Positions 32,353 through 44,890 of a stretch of DNA of 64,000 bases are shown one piece after another. The stretch comes from Alisma plantago-aquatica (Eukaryota; Streptophyta; Magnoliopsida; Alismatales; Alismataceae): contig OY856409.1 in NCBI GenBank assembly GCA_963693085.1, positions 659,786,591-659,850,590 on the forward strand, read 5' to 3'. Positions within the stretch are counted from its first letter, which is position 1. Each line of letters opens with the position of its first letter. Both the position numbers and the translations under genes were made by a program. Below the pieces are notes generated by a model that saw only the letters and a program-made list of their open reading frames with translations, had not been told where the DNA came from and did no database searches.

Positions 32353-35300
32353 GTAACGGATGCTACAAAGAAAGGTGTAATACATTTATCAAGTACTTTT
32401 ATAATCTTTGGAACACATTGAATGAATGACACTCATGATCTCAGTCCCTTACCACATTTTTGGAAATTCTCATCCCTTAACATAATCATCATCATGATTA
32501 CTAGATTTGGGTATTCAAACCCTCAGTTCATCACTGAACATTGTTACCTCTTTAATAGGTAACTGTTACCTCTAGATCCTCAGACCAAGGTATTCATTAC
32601 ACTTGTTGTACAAGTATTTCACATAGCTCACAAGGCCCATTAAACATCTTGTCACCTCTCACTAGGCAACAACTATCTTTTAAGACATCAGACTATATAA
32701 ACACTATACTTGTTGTACAAGTATTTCTCATGGCTCACAAGGTCCATTAAATATCTTGTCACCTCTCACTAGGCAACAATTATCTTTTAAGATATCATAC
32801 TATATAAACATTATACTTGTTGTACAAGTATTTAACATGGCTCACAAATCCCATTTAAATATGTATCATATAAAACATCATAGCTCATACCTGGCTCTGC
32901 TCATCATCTCATGATTCCTGCATGGTTTGGTTAGCACTTCATGATAAAAACACTAGCAGTATATGACATCACCATGCAATGCAAGAGAAATACATCCTTC
33001 CCATTATTAGGGTTAGGATTTCCCATTCTAACAGAATAGGTTTTTAGATTCACATCATCACTATGTGATATAAGAGAAATGCATCCTTCCCATTATTAGG
33101 GTTAGTGTTTCTCATTCTAATCGATTAGGGTTTCAAGTGCATACCATCACCCTTCATTACGGTTAGGGTTTCCCCTTATTAACCAATTAGAGTTTCAAAT
33201 CAAATCATCACCCTTCATTAGGGTTAGGGTGTTCCCCTTATTAACAAATTAAGGATTCAAGATCATATTATCAAGAATCAAACCCTAATTCATACTCCAT
33301 TCATTTTAGGAGTATCAATGCATGCTTATCAACATGATTATCACACATGTAAAAGTTTCTCTCTTATCCTCATTAGGATGTTGATTGCATCATAATTTTT
33401 TAAATTGGCTCAATCCTTCTCTCAAGGTACATTGGCCTACACTTAACACACTGCATTAAACACTTTATGTCTTAATGTACTACTTGACATAACACGATTC
33501 ATGTGTTATTCCATCAAGTACATTGAACTGAGATGCTTCCATCATATTGGGTATAGAGGTGTGTACTTGACACCGTACCATGCTTTCATATCGTGCTTGG
33601 GTGTAACCTCATCACTATATCATGCATCTATATTAGGCATGAGGTATATCCTCATTACCATATCATGTATAAGGTGTATCCCCCATTACCATATCGTGCA
33701 CCCATATCAGGTTGCCCAACATTTAGGGTTTGTCATCTCAAGTTAGATGTATGTATGAGATGAGTGCTTGACCTCATATCGTGTATAAGGTGTATACATG
33801 ATATCATATCGTACACAAGGTGTGCACTTTACCATCATATCATTCATAAGGTATGTGCTTCATCTTGGTATCGTGTTAGTGGGACATTCACCTCACCATA
33901 TCGAGTTACCATATGGGGTTACCATATCGGATTAGCATATCGGGTTAGACCCTTATGCTCATAAATATTCATACCTTCATGGAATCAATACTATCATGTA
34001 TTGAGTGATAGGCTATACAACTGGTTGAACCCTTCACAATCAACCCATTATATAAAATGATAGGGGTGTGGGGTTCCAAGGTATATCAGGTTTCATATCA
34101 CCATCTAGGGTTTCAACACCATATCGGGTTAGGGTGTGTAATTGACACTGTGTCGTGCATAAGATATATGCTTGACCTCATATCATGCACAAGGTGTATG
34201 CTTGATACTATATTGTGTACAAGGTGTATGTGTGTGTCACTCATATCATCCATGAGGTATAAACTCATCATTATATCGAGTTACCCATCATTTAGGGTTT
34301 GTCATATCGGATTAGAGTGTATACTTGACTCTATGTCATGCATAAGGTGTATACTTGACCTCATATCGTACACATTGTGTATGCTTGACAACATATCATG
34401 CACAAGGTGTATTCTTCATCATCATATCATGTATAAGGTGTATATATCCTCATTGTATTGTGCTAGGGGTTTATTCACATCACCATATCGGTTTAGAGGT
34501 GCTTCAACCCAATATCGGGTTGGGCCATGATGATGTCATCATCATCCACCCCTAGAATCTTGTTCTCAGTATTCTAGTTTATGTAAAACAGTCCTATGTC
34601 ACTAATATAACTCATTGATTCATCAATTATGCAAGAGAATTCAAAATTGAAAGTAGCTCAACAAGTATAACAGAATTAAAGGTGAATAATAACATAATTG
34701 GGTTCAAGTTATATAACCCACCTCAAGAACAACTACAAAGCTATCAGATCCAAAGATTCACGTTCCTAAGGTTGAAGATGAGTTTATCAAAGGTCCAAGA
34801 CTTGAGCTCCTCAGTATTATGCATGATACCTCACCACTTATGGTCGATATCCCTCACTTGTGGATGATATTCCTTCACTTGGCCGATATCACTTTGCTAT
34901 GGCCCATATCACTTCACTATGGCCGATACCAAGGCTCTATGCACAATACTCCTTCACCTATGCATGATTACAAGACACTATGCATGATATCTAAGCGTAA
35001 GAGGGTAATAAAATTTCACTAATAGGTGAAAAGAGTGATATATATAGTTGAGGTTCATGAAAAAGAGTGTATATGAGGTGTCATCTTTTTAAACTACTAG
35101 GTGCCATGTGCCCATGCATGGTTTACACATGTACATGCATGCACTATTATTTATCTTGACATGAAAAACACTTGAGGATAATCTATAGATAATATTTTGT
35201 CCATCACTTATCTCTTTGGATAAGATATATCAACTCAATCACCACTTTATTCACAACCTGATACAACTTTTTAAAGGAAGTTGTAAACCAATATACTCCA

Positions 35301-35956
35301 CCTCATTGAGGTTCTTAGCCCATCATGGACAATGCCAATAGTTCACAAACCGATATGGGACTCCCCCTATGGCTCCTTGGCTGATAGTCACTCTCATGGC
35401 AGCTCTACAACTCGATACAACCCAAGTTAGGGTTTCATATTCAACCCTTTCTTGGTCTTTTCATCACCAAGAGTACCATCACTCAAAGATGATTCAAGCA
35501 TGGTGTGTCCTTATTTATCTCTCCTATAAATTATACATAGAGGTTGTAGGGACACTATAGAGGTGGTAATTTGCATATCAACCCTATATTTTGGGTAAAT
35601 TACAATTTGTACCAAAATTGGTACACAAGGCACTAACATTCTTCAAACAAGCTCAAACTTGGAATTTAGGATTTCCACAAGCCACCACCTAGCATCATTC
35701 TCTCTCTTATGATGCTAAAACACATGAGGTATATTTAACATGTGATATATTTCAATATAACCCCTTATCTTGGGTAAATTGCATTTTGGTCCAAAACAAG
35801 GGAGCATTGCTCAAACATCTTTCAAACATGACAAAATTGAAACATAAGTTTGTCGCCTAATAACAAAACACTTTAGATAATTATATTAAAGTTCTAAGCA
35901 ACTTATTTAAGTCAAACAACTAGGGTTAGCCCTAAACCCAGGTCAGGGATGTTACA
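32353..35956 (-). mobile_element. Inverted LTR of B's family, 3' truncated
   Basis: Minus-strand LTR starting TGTAACATCC at 35956. It carries the mirrored TATA box (35038-35045), the short-unit and ~37-base arrays, then CCCTAA-type repeats (32960-33260) and a 107-bp tandem repeat. Its right flank is not a PPT but the gag start of element F, so it seems inserted in F's gag. Its 3' end is lost at 32353, so a target duplication cannot be checked. Confidence 0.7.
32601..32860. repeat. 107-bp tandem repeat, ~2.4 copies
   Basis: Units start at 32601, 32708 and 32815 with ACTTGTTGTACAAGTATTT; the third is partial. TTGTACAA is palindromic and ACTTGTTGTACAAGT is a near-perfect dyad. Confidence 0.85.
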
Positions 35957-36123
35957 AAAAGAATGTGACACGAGCTATTTAGATCCCATCTTGGGTACAC
36001 CACCCACTGGTACCCGCCACCTCCAGACATCACATAATTATTGTATGCATGTTCTTCACATTCTCCAGACATATATTCATAACCATAAACCATGGTTACA
36101 TATATTGATACATAAGAACACAA
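35957..36123 (-). pseudogene. gag: gag N-terminus of element F, interrupted
   Basis: After the PBS on the minus strand comes an open frame with MSGECEEHAYNNYVMSGGGG and YQWVVYPRWDLN, cut at 35957 by the inverted LTR. I take it as the start of gag from its place about 100 bases after the PBS; the sequence itself is too short to assign. The rest of F's internal region was not found in the window. Confidence 0.4.
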
Positions 36124-36166
36124 AAACCAACTTAAGTCTGATGTACTTATAGACTTAATGAATATA

Positions 36167-36181
36167 AAGCTCTAATAACAT
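36167..36181 (-). other. Degenerate primer binding site of element F
   Basis: The minus strand reads TGTTATTAGAGCTT, matching the TGGTATCAGAGCC-type PBS at most positions. It lies five bases from the inferred LTR end (36186), the same gap as in element B. Confidence 0.5.
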
Positions 36182-38638
36182 CAAATGTGAAAACTCACCA
36201 CATAAAATGAGATTTCACAAAACCAAAATGTCGATCATACACTAATTTATCATATTTCCAAAAAGACACATTATTAGAACCAAATAAAAATTCCAAACAT
36301 TCCATATGAATATTTGCACAAAGGCCTAAACTTCACACACACAGAGATGTTATAAAAGGTAAGTTTACATGAACTTGGTGGAATTAGACACAACATGTAT
36401 ACAAAAGGTATATTGCCAGATAATTAAAACATAGACATTGTTCATGGCTTACAACCAAAAACTCAAGTTGGTATGCATCATTTCTGAATCCCCCTAGACC
36501 TGAGAGTATAGGGACAACTCTAGGACTCTAAACAAAACCACGCTAACCTCTTAGCTCTACTGATCTCAATACTAAGACTCCTCATTACCAGAGGTATGAT
36601 TGCACTATTGTTCACCTAAAATATGTGAAAAATCATGGGGTGGGACCCCAAGTCTCAACAATATGATGTAACTGTTGATAACATTTATTGTTGACAAGCA
36701 TGTTATGCCATTAAATCAGTTAAAGTAGATAATAGAATAGGTCAAAGAACTAATCAAGTCTATGTAATGAACATGTATATATAAGCATAGAAATACAGAG
36801 AACTAGACATGTAAATGAATGGATCACATATGATACTAGAAAGAATAGTAAAGCAATAATTAGCATACAAACATGTACCCTACATGACTAAATTATGTAT
36901 TTTATTAATCCATAGGTAGTTTAAGGTATACCACTCAAACTACTATCTGAGCACTATGAAGATGCAATCAACCCCTTATATGACCTTAGGATGAGAGTAA
37001 TCATAAAGTTATTTTCTCCTCAGTCAGTATGAGTAAAACTCTATAGTGGCACAATGGTCCAGCCTACAAGTAGGGGCACAACAACAATATTACTAAAAAA
37101 TAGTCCATCCTAGGTATACATGCCACGATACCAAAAACTAGGGTATAAACCCTCAATCCAAGTTACAAATATAGTTGTTCTCATTTCATAAAACTAGAGA
37201 CATGGCCTTAAGAGTTCTCAACAACCTTTAAAACTAGACCACATAGATAAAACTGCTCAGCTCTTGCATGTACTAAATCATATACAACTTTGAGTTCCTT
37301 CTCACAACTAAAGTTTCTATAAGAATTACTTATTTCACTATTCAGTAAGGTTTAACAGTGAGATAGTTTTCGGCCACAGGGCACTATGTGACTAGGGTTA
37401 TATTTGATTTACTCATATAGTTTGATACTTTTCAACTACATAAATTGTTGTGTACAAAGAACCTAGATGTATTTGTGAAATAAATCATGTATTGTAACTT
37501 TAGAAGGTATAAAATTTATAAAATATTTCCATGTTACTCAATCATGATAAACCTATCCATCCTTAGTCATAAAGAGGACCAAACCTATGATTAGGGTACA
37601 TAGAAATCCAATTTATCATTGGGACCATAATAGTGATTACTTCTCATAGGAACCTTATTAGAATTCAGAGTTTTGTATAAATCTTCATAACATGTTTACA
37701 AGGAACTATCTAAATTTTAGATTAAAATTTTAACACATGCAAAAGTTATGTTATTTTCAAAATTTAGGAATAAATACACAAAAACTTAGCATAGATGAGT
37801 TTGTCTAGCCAAACCTTCAATAGTATAATGGATATGAAAAGTCTTGAAATCATTATAAAATCATCCTAAAAATAGTATGCGAAGGCATGTAGGTCTATTT
37901 CTTATATTATGGTATAAAATCTCCATAAAATTGACATTTTAAGAAACATTTACACACATATTACGAATTTCAGTCCATGCATGTATTAAGAGAGCACTTA
38001 GATTCATAGTACAGAATAATTTTAGGGATTAAAAAAGACAAAAAAATCATATCTCCATTTTGGTCTTACCAAACAATCCTTAAAACATCATCTTTAGCAT
38101 ATTAGGGGCTTTTAGAGCAATATTTGTTAGGAAATATGACATCAAATACGGTAGCAAAAAAAAACATTACTGCCATATTCCCTTTAAACAGTTGATTGCA
38201 TAAAAAACTATGTAATCGGAATGAGGGTTTTCAAGAGATATACTTGGTTCTGAAGCAAGTCCAGTGACTACTCCTACAACGACGATGTGCACACTTCACA
38301 AACTACACACTGACAACTGGTGATTACATCCTCCTGGTGCATCATCATAGATAGTATTGGATGTTATCCTGTTAGTGGGTGACAACGGCCTCCACGCCTC
38401 TGTGAAGTCTGTGTGGACCACCAAAAACTCCATGTAGCACTACCAAAACTAACAAGAAGGAGTTGCCCTTTCAACCATCATCCTGTAACATTTGATTTTC
38501 TCTCCCTTGTTGTCTCTCCCTTGATATCCATCCCTTTTAGGGGTAGGACTTTCTCGAGATCTCTTACTTACCACAACCATAGAGGATAAAAATTGTCAGA
38601 GCTTGTTGTTGTAACTCAGAAAGCCTATACTCCCTCCT

Positions 38639-38645
38639 TTATATA
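38639..38645 (-). promoter_or_regulatory. TATA box of LTR F
   Basis: Minus-strand TATATAA in 'ccatcctatataaaggaggg', about 1.15 kb from the LTR start and just downstream of the dyad array. Confidence 0.6.
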
Positions 38646-38744
38646 GGATGGCGAGATTCGGGTTTCCAATTCATTCGAGAGTCAAATAGATAGAATATTA
38701 TGAATTTTCTGGAAGCTACAAATGGTGAACCTAGTCGGTAAATT

Positions 38745-39080
38745 GTTCAACCACACAGTTCACAGGTGAACCTGTTGGTTCGACCCTAGAACCAGTTGGT
38801 CCATTTGCTTTCCTTTTTCAAATCACATTTGCATTCAATAGTCCATTATTGTACAACATGATGTCAGCATCAATCCTTGATTCAATCACATTGATCATTG
38901 AATCGGGAGTTTACAACTTGAACCGGTCATTTGAGACCTTGAACTAGTCAGTTCACTGAGTGAACTTGTCAGTTCATGCCCTAGTTTAGGCATTATTCAG
39001 CCAATGTTGTCTCTAATTGACCTAACACTTGAATTGATTGGTTAAACACTTGAATTGGTTGGTTCACAATCCAGTAAACC
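38745..39080. repeat. Dyad array GTTCAC-N-GTGAAC / GGTTC-N-GAACC in LTR F
   Basis: Includes GTTCACAGGTGAAC (38758), GGTTCGACCCTAGAACC (38776), GTTCACTGAGTGAAC (38950) and many single arms (GAACCGGTC, TTGAACTAGTC, GAATTGATTGGTT, GGTTGGTTCA). It lies immediately upstream of the TATA box on the minus strand. Confidence 0.7.
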
Positions 39081-39783
39081 AATTTTCAACCATTTTTGTA
39101 TGAATTGAATACCTAAACACTTTAGTAATCAAGTTAAGCATCACTCATGAATAAACTCCTATTCCAAGTGCGTCTATGTGTGTGACCCTATAGGTCTCAA
39201 ATTACGTTGGCAGTGAATGTCTATAACCGATTTACGACATCACACACAATGAGTGGTATCTAGCAATACATCATTTCTACCCAAGTAATTTTGAAAATTG
39301 GAGAACAACTTCAACCTACAATTCATGATTTGTGTTACTATGATTGTATAGTTCCTTTGTTTGTAATACCCAGATTAAACTTGAGGCATGGAATCGTCTT
39401 CCTCTTAACGTTTAATTCGTGTTCCTTGAGCTAGAGTAGACTATCTAAGATCCATGTGAGCTAACATATTACATATTGGGTCACATAAGTATGACCATAT
39501 ATCTCTCAATCTCTCTTATCAAGTGGCCAGAATATCAAACTCCTATAGGAGGGATAAATCCCATCTACATCACTCACACTCAATCCTCATGTGTTATAAT
39601 ACAAATTAGCATCACTTTTATGGAAAGTCTTATTCAAGGTCACATTAGATGATGATAGAATACATCAAACAAGATGTGATGAGTACAGTGAATTTAGGTG
39701 TAAGAACCACAATCACCACTATCATTATGAGAGTTGATTCTGACTACCATTCCATGGTCTTCATGTATCACTCTCAAGGTGGG

Positions 39784-42700
39784 TGTTACAACCCATTACT
39801 AGCTATGTTGGTAATCCTAGATATTTAAGATAATCTTAATGCTTGTCATGCTTTTTTTAGTAATATTTTATCATATACTTTATATTAACTTTGGTAACCT
39901 TAAATAATTGTTTGGGAAACTCATAATCATGACTTAAGCATACTATAAAGATCTGAGTTGGAATCAATATAGCATTAACCCATACATGTATGTACGATAA
40001 GAGTTAAAGACATTAGAGGAAATAATTAATAAATATTCTTTCCTCTAAGAATATTATCAAAATAATATTTTATGATTTTAGAGAATTCAATTATGAATCC
40101 AACAAAAAATGAACCAAATCAGAGTTAAAATAAGAGAGTTATGCCCTTTTTAGTAAACATGTACAGAGTGTCATGACCGCGGCGTTGTGTTGTGTGCTGC
40201 GACTGTGATGCTATGCCGCGACCGCAACGTTGTGTCATGTGTCGCGACCATAATGTTGCATCGTGTGCTGCGACCACAACCGATGCCACCCAAGATAGCC
40301 AATCGTAAAACAATCATATCTCGAGATATACTTATTCGTTTTCAACGAAAAGAAATGTGTTGGAACCATGATTCGATCCTCTATCATCTCATACTCCTTG
40401 CTTAATGAGAGTGTGGCCTAGAAGGTGATTTCAGGGGCAATTTTTGGGGAAGAATGTGAAGAACAGTGGAAATCCAAAGGGGTTGCGATATATTCGACTT
40501 GGTAAGTAGTTTTAACCATGATTCTTCCTTCTCTTCATTTCCCCTTACTCAGAACCCTTGATCCATTGAATTTGAGGTTTGGGTTAACCTCTAACCATCA
40601 TCTTCTACCTACAGCATACCTTGTTTAGGGTTGAAAGGAAGAAGAAACCACCGATTTTACTAGGATCTTGATATGGATTCAAGATTTTCATAGATGGGAT
40701 GCATTTTTAAGGTGTTTCACACCTTAGGATGAGTGGATACTTCCTTTAAACAGTAGATTGCATGAAAATGAGTTAAATCATCAATAATTTTCAAATGCTT
40801 AGTATGTGAGTACAAACCCTAAATGGTCTTTTTGATCTAGCTTTTGCTAGATGATATGAAATGGATTATCTCTCTGTTGTGATGAATTTTAGATGATGAA
40901 ATCACATTAGAAATGGTTACAATCCATCTAAATGACAATTCTTAAAGTAATCATAGAGGTTACATGAATGTACTAAAATTCAAGATTTTCGGCTATGATT
41001 GAAATTGATGTATAATTAAATAGAGAAATTTGTCTATATGAATCTCATTGATTATTGAGGAATTGTTTATCTGAATGGTTTCAACATAAATGTTAGATAA
41101 TATCTTGGATTTCATGTGATGTGAATAGTGTTTGTTTGATATCTCAGTAAAGAGGGTGAAACCCTAGATGAGTGGAAAGTTGGAAATTTGCAAATAGATA
41201 TTGTGAAATCCATTTGAAGTGCTTTTCTTGACATCATAGACTTTATTTATTTGTTGTTATTCTTGATGCATGATATCTTAGTGAATGGTGAGGAAACCCT
41301 AATTTAGCTCAATTGTAGGATTTCATATATATGTTTATTGTATATGAATTGTTGAAAGCAGTCTTTCTTCAGTGAATGTTTATGAAACATTAAGTCCTTA
41401 TGAGTGTCATGTGATAAGTGAATGAGGTAAATAAAACCCTAATGATAGGGTGTTTAGTGAAACAAGTATTGTGATATCAATGTTTCTCAGTTTGAGGTGT
41501 GGTGATGCTTAAATGTTCAGTTGTGGTAAATGTTATCAGATGGTGTATGAAATGAACAGTTTACAAAGTTGAATGAAGATATGTTGATGTGATGATTGAA
41601 TTGTGAATGTAAAGAGTGAATTAGACATGTACATGCCCTGAACACTATAGAATCCTTGCAGGATGAGGCTTGCGTTGTGAGGAGGAAATGATTCCCTGAT
41701 TGGAGGTAGTCCAGATAGAGGTAAGCTGGAGTGCACTAGTAGGGTGCAGGCGTCTTGACTAGTAGGATAGACTCCTTACAGTTGTGTGGTACCCAACACC
41801 AACTGAGGATGTCGGTGGTACCTGTGTTACATGTTGAGTGATCAGTGGTCAGTAGGTCCACTAATGTACAATAAGCATGAGGGCTTTGACTCACTGCCTG
41901 AGTACCCAGGTTGATAGGTGGAGTCTAAGATATCAGGCCACTCCCAGTAGCCACCGAGAGGCAGACATGTAGAGGCCCACTGTAGACGGGGTCTTACTCA
42001 AGATATAGGCTTAGGAACTCAGGCATGCTTCTAAGCATTGTACAGTGAGATCATAGCTTTCTATGATTCTTTCACATGTTGTGGTACACCTCATGTGGGT
42101 TCAGGGCATAATAAGATAAATGAGAGGTTAAAAAGGTGTATGTAGATATTGAATTATTCTTTGTATGTTTCTGAGTTATTAGTTTTCTTTATGATCAATC
42201 AAGCATGTTCATATATTGATTCACTCTTATAGATATCTAAAGTATCCTACCATATTTATTATTGTCAATTATTAGACTCTTTAAAGCTTATTGTTGTTAT
42301 AATTGACATCAGTTGCTTGACAATATATCTATAATTATATAAGTGATTTAAACTATTTCTATGAAGTACTCATTCACTGAGCGAGTAGGCTCACCCCTCT
42401 ACTCACAATTTTTAGGGATGACCACATGGACTTGAAGAATGTAACTGCTAGAGTAGATCTACCATAAGAGCTAAGTATCAGAATCAGATGAGTTCATTCG
42501 GTCCATGTCACTCTAGATCCTTGTATAGAGTTGTGAGAGAGTTGTAAATGATAATGTGTAACTTGTTTCTTTAATAATAGAGTATATGTTTGGTTATCAT
42601 GTAGTATGTACATGGAAGAGTGTGGAACAGAATGAATGTATGGTATGTATCATTAATGTTGAGATCATATTAGACTAATCAAAGTTTAATTCTCTTGAAA

Positions 42701-42844
42701 GTTTGATTATGTGATTGAATGTGAGAAAACAAAGAGTTTGAAACAAAAGAAAATAAGTTGGGAGTGAACTTTATATTAAGTAAAATCCTCAAACTTATGC
42801 CCTAATCTCATGATTAATGGTAATCGTGGGATGTGGGTGTACCA
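39784..42844 (+). mobile_element. 5' LTR of element E (~3.06 kb)
   Basis: Starts TGTTACAACCC at 39784 and ends just before the PBS at 42847. The first ~1.6 kb matches 47455-49034. The later part has the usual U5-type blocks ('cacccctctactcacaatttttagggatgacc' near 42390-42420). The CG-rich dyad cluster is at 40165-40285. Confidence 0.75.
40165..40285. repeat. CG-rich GACCGCG/CGCGACC cluster in 5' LTR of E
   Basis: In 120 bases: CATGACCGCGGCG, GCTGCGACTGTGATG, GCCGCGACCGCAACG, GTCGCGACCATAATG and GCTGCGACCACAACC, each about 25 bases apart and separated by 'ttgtgtcatgt'-like spacers. TCGCGA and CCGCGG are palindromic cores. The 3' LTR counterpart is at 47838-47950. Confidence 0.75.
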
Positions 42845-42846
42845 GC

Positions 42847-42860
42847 TTGGTATCAAAGCC
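42847..42860 (+). other. Primer binding site of element E
   Basis: TTGGTATCAAAGCC, one base away from the initiator-Met type TTGGTATCAGAGCC. Confidence 0.7.
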
Positions 42861-42865
42861 TTTCT

Positions 42866-44890
42866 TAAATTTAAAACCCTAATTGATGGTTCAATTGAAG
42901 GGTGGTTTAATGGTTCAATTAAGGTTAATTCAATGTTTCAATTGATAGGTGGATTCAATAGGTGAAACCCTGAAATCAATTTAGTTGATGGATATCTTTT
43001 TGGTCCATTCGGTTTTGAGAGGGTTTGGACCAACCGTTTGGAGACCCAAGTTTATTTGGTTTCAAAATGTTTTGTCTAAACGGTTTTATATGTTCAATCG
43101 GTTTCAACTTGGTTTGGCTAAACAGTTTCAAGCACCAACCTTGCTAAACGGTTTCAAACCATTTGAACTTAATTGGTCAAGACCGTTTGAGGTCTAAGTG
43201 ACCAAGACCGTTTGAGGTCTAAGTGACCAAGACCATTTGAGATCTAAGTGACCAAGACCGTTTGGGGTCTAAGTAATCAAGACCATTTGAGATTCAACTG
43301 GTCAAACCATTTGAACACCTAATGTGAATAAAGGTCAATTAACTACTTGATTATTAATGATGTAAATCAAAGGTGATTACAATGGTTATACCTTTGAGGT
43401 ACTAGGGTAATTAGTACCTTTTGAGTGGTGAAACCTTGATGCTTATGAAAGCAATGACTTAATATGTTGTGACAACCTTTCATTCAAGTTGATTGGACCT
43501 AATCCAATTAAGATTGAAATAATTGACATCCTAGAGAGGATGAAAGAGAGAGGAATTTCTACATGAATGGCAATCATGTAATGATTAAACCTCAACACTT
43601 TCAACATGAATAGAGTATGTAATTAGGGTATGATCCTTAATAAAGAGATCATGAAACCCTGATTGAGAAGGTTGATGAGCCCTGACCCTAATTTAGGGAA
43701 ATGCTTTGTGAAATCCTAATCTAGAGGGATGATGTAAACCTAATTTAGGGAAATGACATGAGAAACCCTAATTCAGGACAATTCTGAGTGAAACCCTAAT
43801 TCAGGGTAATGATGTGTAAATCCCTAATATAGGGTGATTAATGTGATACAAAACCCTAATCCAGGGTGATGTTATGTAATGTTACAGTAGACCCTAATTT
43901 GGGAAAAAGGACATGATAAACCCTAATCTGATGTGAATAGTGCATCCTAACCCTAAATTGGGTAATAGGATATAATAAACCCTAATATAGGGTAATGCTA
44001 TGTGAAACCCTAATACATGGTAATGCTATGTGGAACCCTAATACAGGGTAATGTTATGTGAAACCCTAATACAGGGTAATGCTATGTGAAACCCTAATAT
44101 AGGGTAATGTTATGTGAAACCCTAACACAAGGTAATGCTATGTGAAACCCTAACACAGGGTAATGCTATGTGAAACCCTAACACAAGGTAATGCTATGTG
44201 AAACCCTAACACAAGGTAATGCTATGTGAAACCCTAATACAGGGTGATTCTATGTGAAGTCCTAACATAAAGTGATCCTATGTGAAGCTCAAATATAGAG
44301 TGAGTTGTCAGAGATGATTAGGATAGAAAGTCAAAGTTATGAGTGTGGTATATAGGAGGTGATGTGTATATAGCTCTAGGAGGTCTGAGTATTTAGATAC
44401 CCTGGCTCGGTATCTGAATACTTAGGTTGATCCATATCAAGCTACTCTATTGTGTCTTCTCTGGATGCCTTGGCCAGGCATGCAGTGGAATGATAGGCTA
44501 GAGAGAAACCCTAGAAATATTAGGGTTAGAAGACTAGAAAGAAATGAATGGATTGAGCATAAGAATATAATGTGATACAAATCTTGTTTTATATTGCTTC
44601 TTTGATTGGATAGCAATAGAAATTCTCTTATATATATGAATTCATATTATCAGTTTGTGGAATATGTATGGTTCTTTTAGATTGTTGTGTATCATGAAGT
44701 TGATTTAGTTATTCTTTGTATCAAATAGACCAGAAGTTATGTTTAAATGAGTTTTCCCTAAGTGGATATTCTTCCCACTTGTTTGAGATGAATAGGAGTT
44801 CATTAATCTTGAGTAGTTCTTGGCTTCAGGACTACAGGTTCGGCCTGGTCTAGCTGGAAGGGTGCGTTGCTAGGATCTAATGCTCCTATT
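42866..44890 (+). mobile_element. A-type LTR fragment inside element E
   Basis: Resembles LTR A from about 8300 to about 10500 in order and content: 'ggttcaattga' text, AAACGG...ACCGTTTGAGG motifs (43020-43310), 'catgaatagagtatg...gatcatgaaaccc', CCCTAAT repeats, then blocks like 10380-10520. It lacks both the LTR start and the LTR end. It may be a truncated insertion or a recombination product. At 44388-44420 there is a strong hairpin (GTATTTAGATACC / GGTATCTGAATAC). Confidence 0.55.
43978..44284 (+). repeat. 28-bp tandem repeat, ~11 copies
   Basis: Units GAAACCCTAATACAGGGTAATGCTATGT in close tandem. Most units differ from the next at one to three bases, so the array is quite homogeneous. 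The CCCTAATACAGGG core is itself a loose dyad. Confidence 0.85.

Larger units (their letters stand above)
29815..35956. repeat. Large inverted repeat of two truncated LTRs of B's family
   Basis: 29815-32352 (plus) and 33424-35956 (minus) are copies of the same LTR part. Outer ends are TGTAACATCC and GGATGTTACA. The first 60 bases of the arms differ at five positions. The inner part 32353-33423 belongs to the minus LTR, since it contains the CCCTAA-type repeats expected further into the LTR, so the two LTRs broke at different internal points and were joined tail to tail. Confidence 0.8.
36186..39790 (-). mobile_element. 5' LTR of element F (~3.6 kb)
   Basis: LTR in minus orientation: start TGTAACACCC at 39790 (a common Tekay LTR start), TATA box at 38639-38645, and near its end the blocks shared with LTR A ('tgagactt', 'cacccca...tattttaggtgaac', 'gtccctatactctcag') at 36655-36480. 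It ends ...TTTTCACA at 36186. A dyad array lies upstream of the TATA box. The start overlaps the first seven bases of element E. Confidence 0.65.

Noticed and set aside
33501..34555. ORFs rich in ISCTRCM / SCIRCI repeats
   Set aside because: Direct translation of the ~37-base LTR repeats.
29815..35956. A 6.1 kb DNA transposon with long terminal inverted repeats
   Set aside because: The left terminus is preceded by the PPT of element B, the termini are LTR starts, flanks show no target duplication and no transposase is present.
43660..44284. Interstitial telomere repeats (CCCTAA)
   Set aside because: CCCTAA occurs once per 28-base unit, not in direct head-to-tail hexamers or heptamers.
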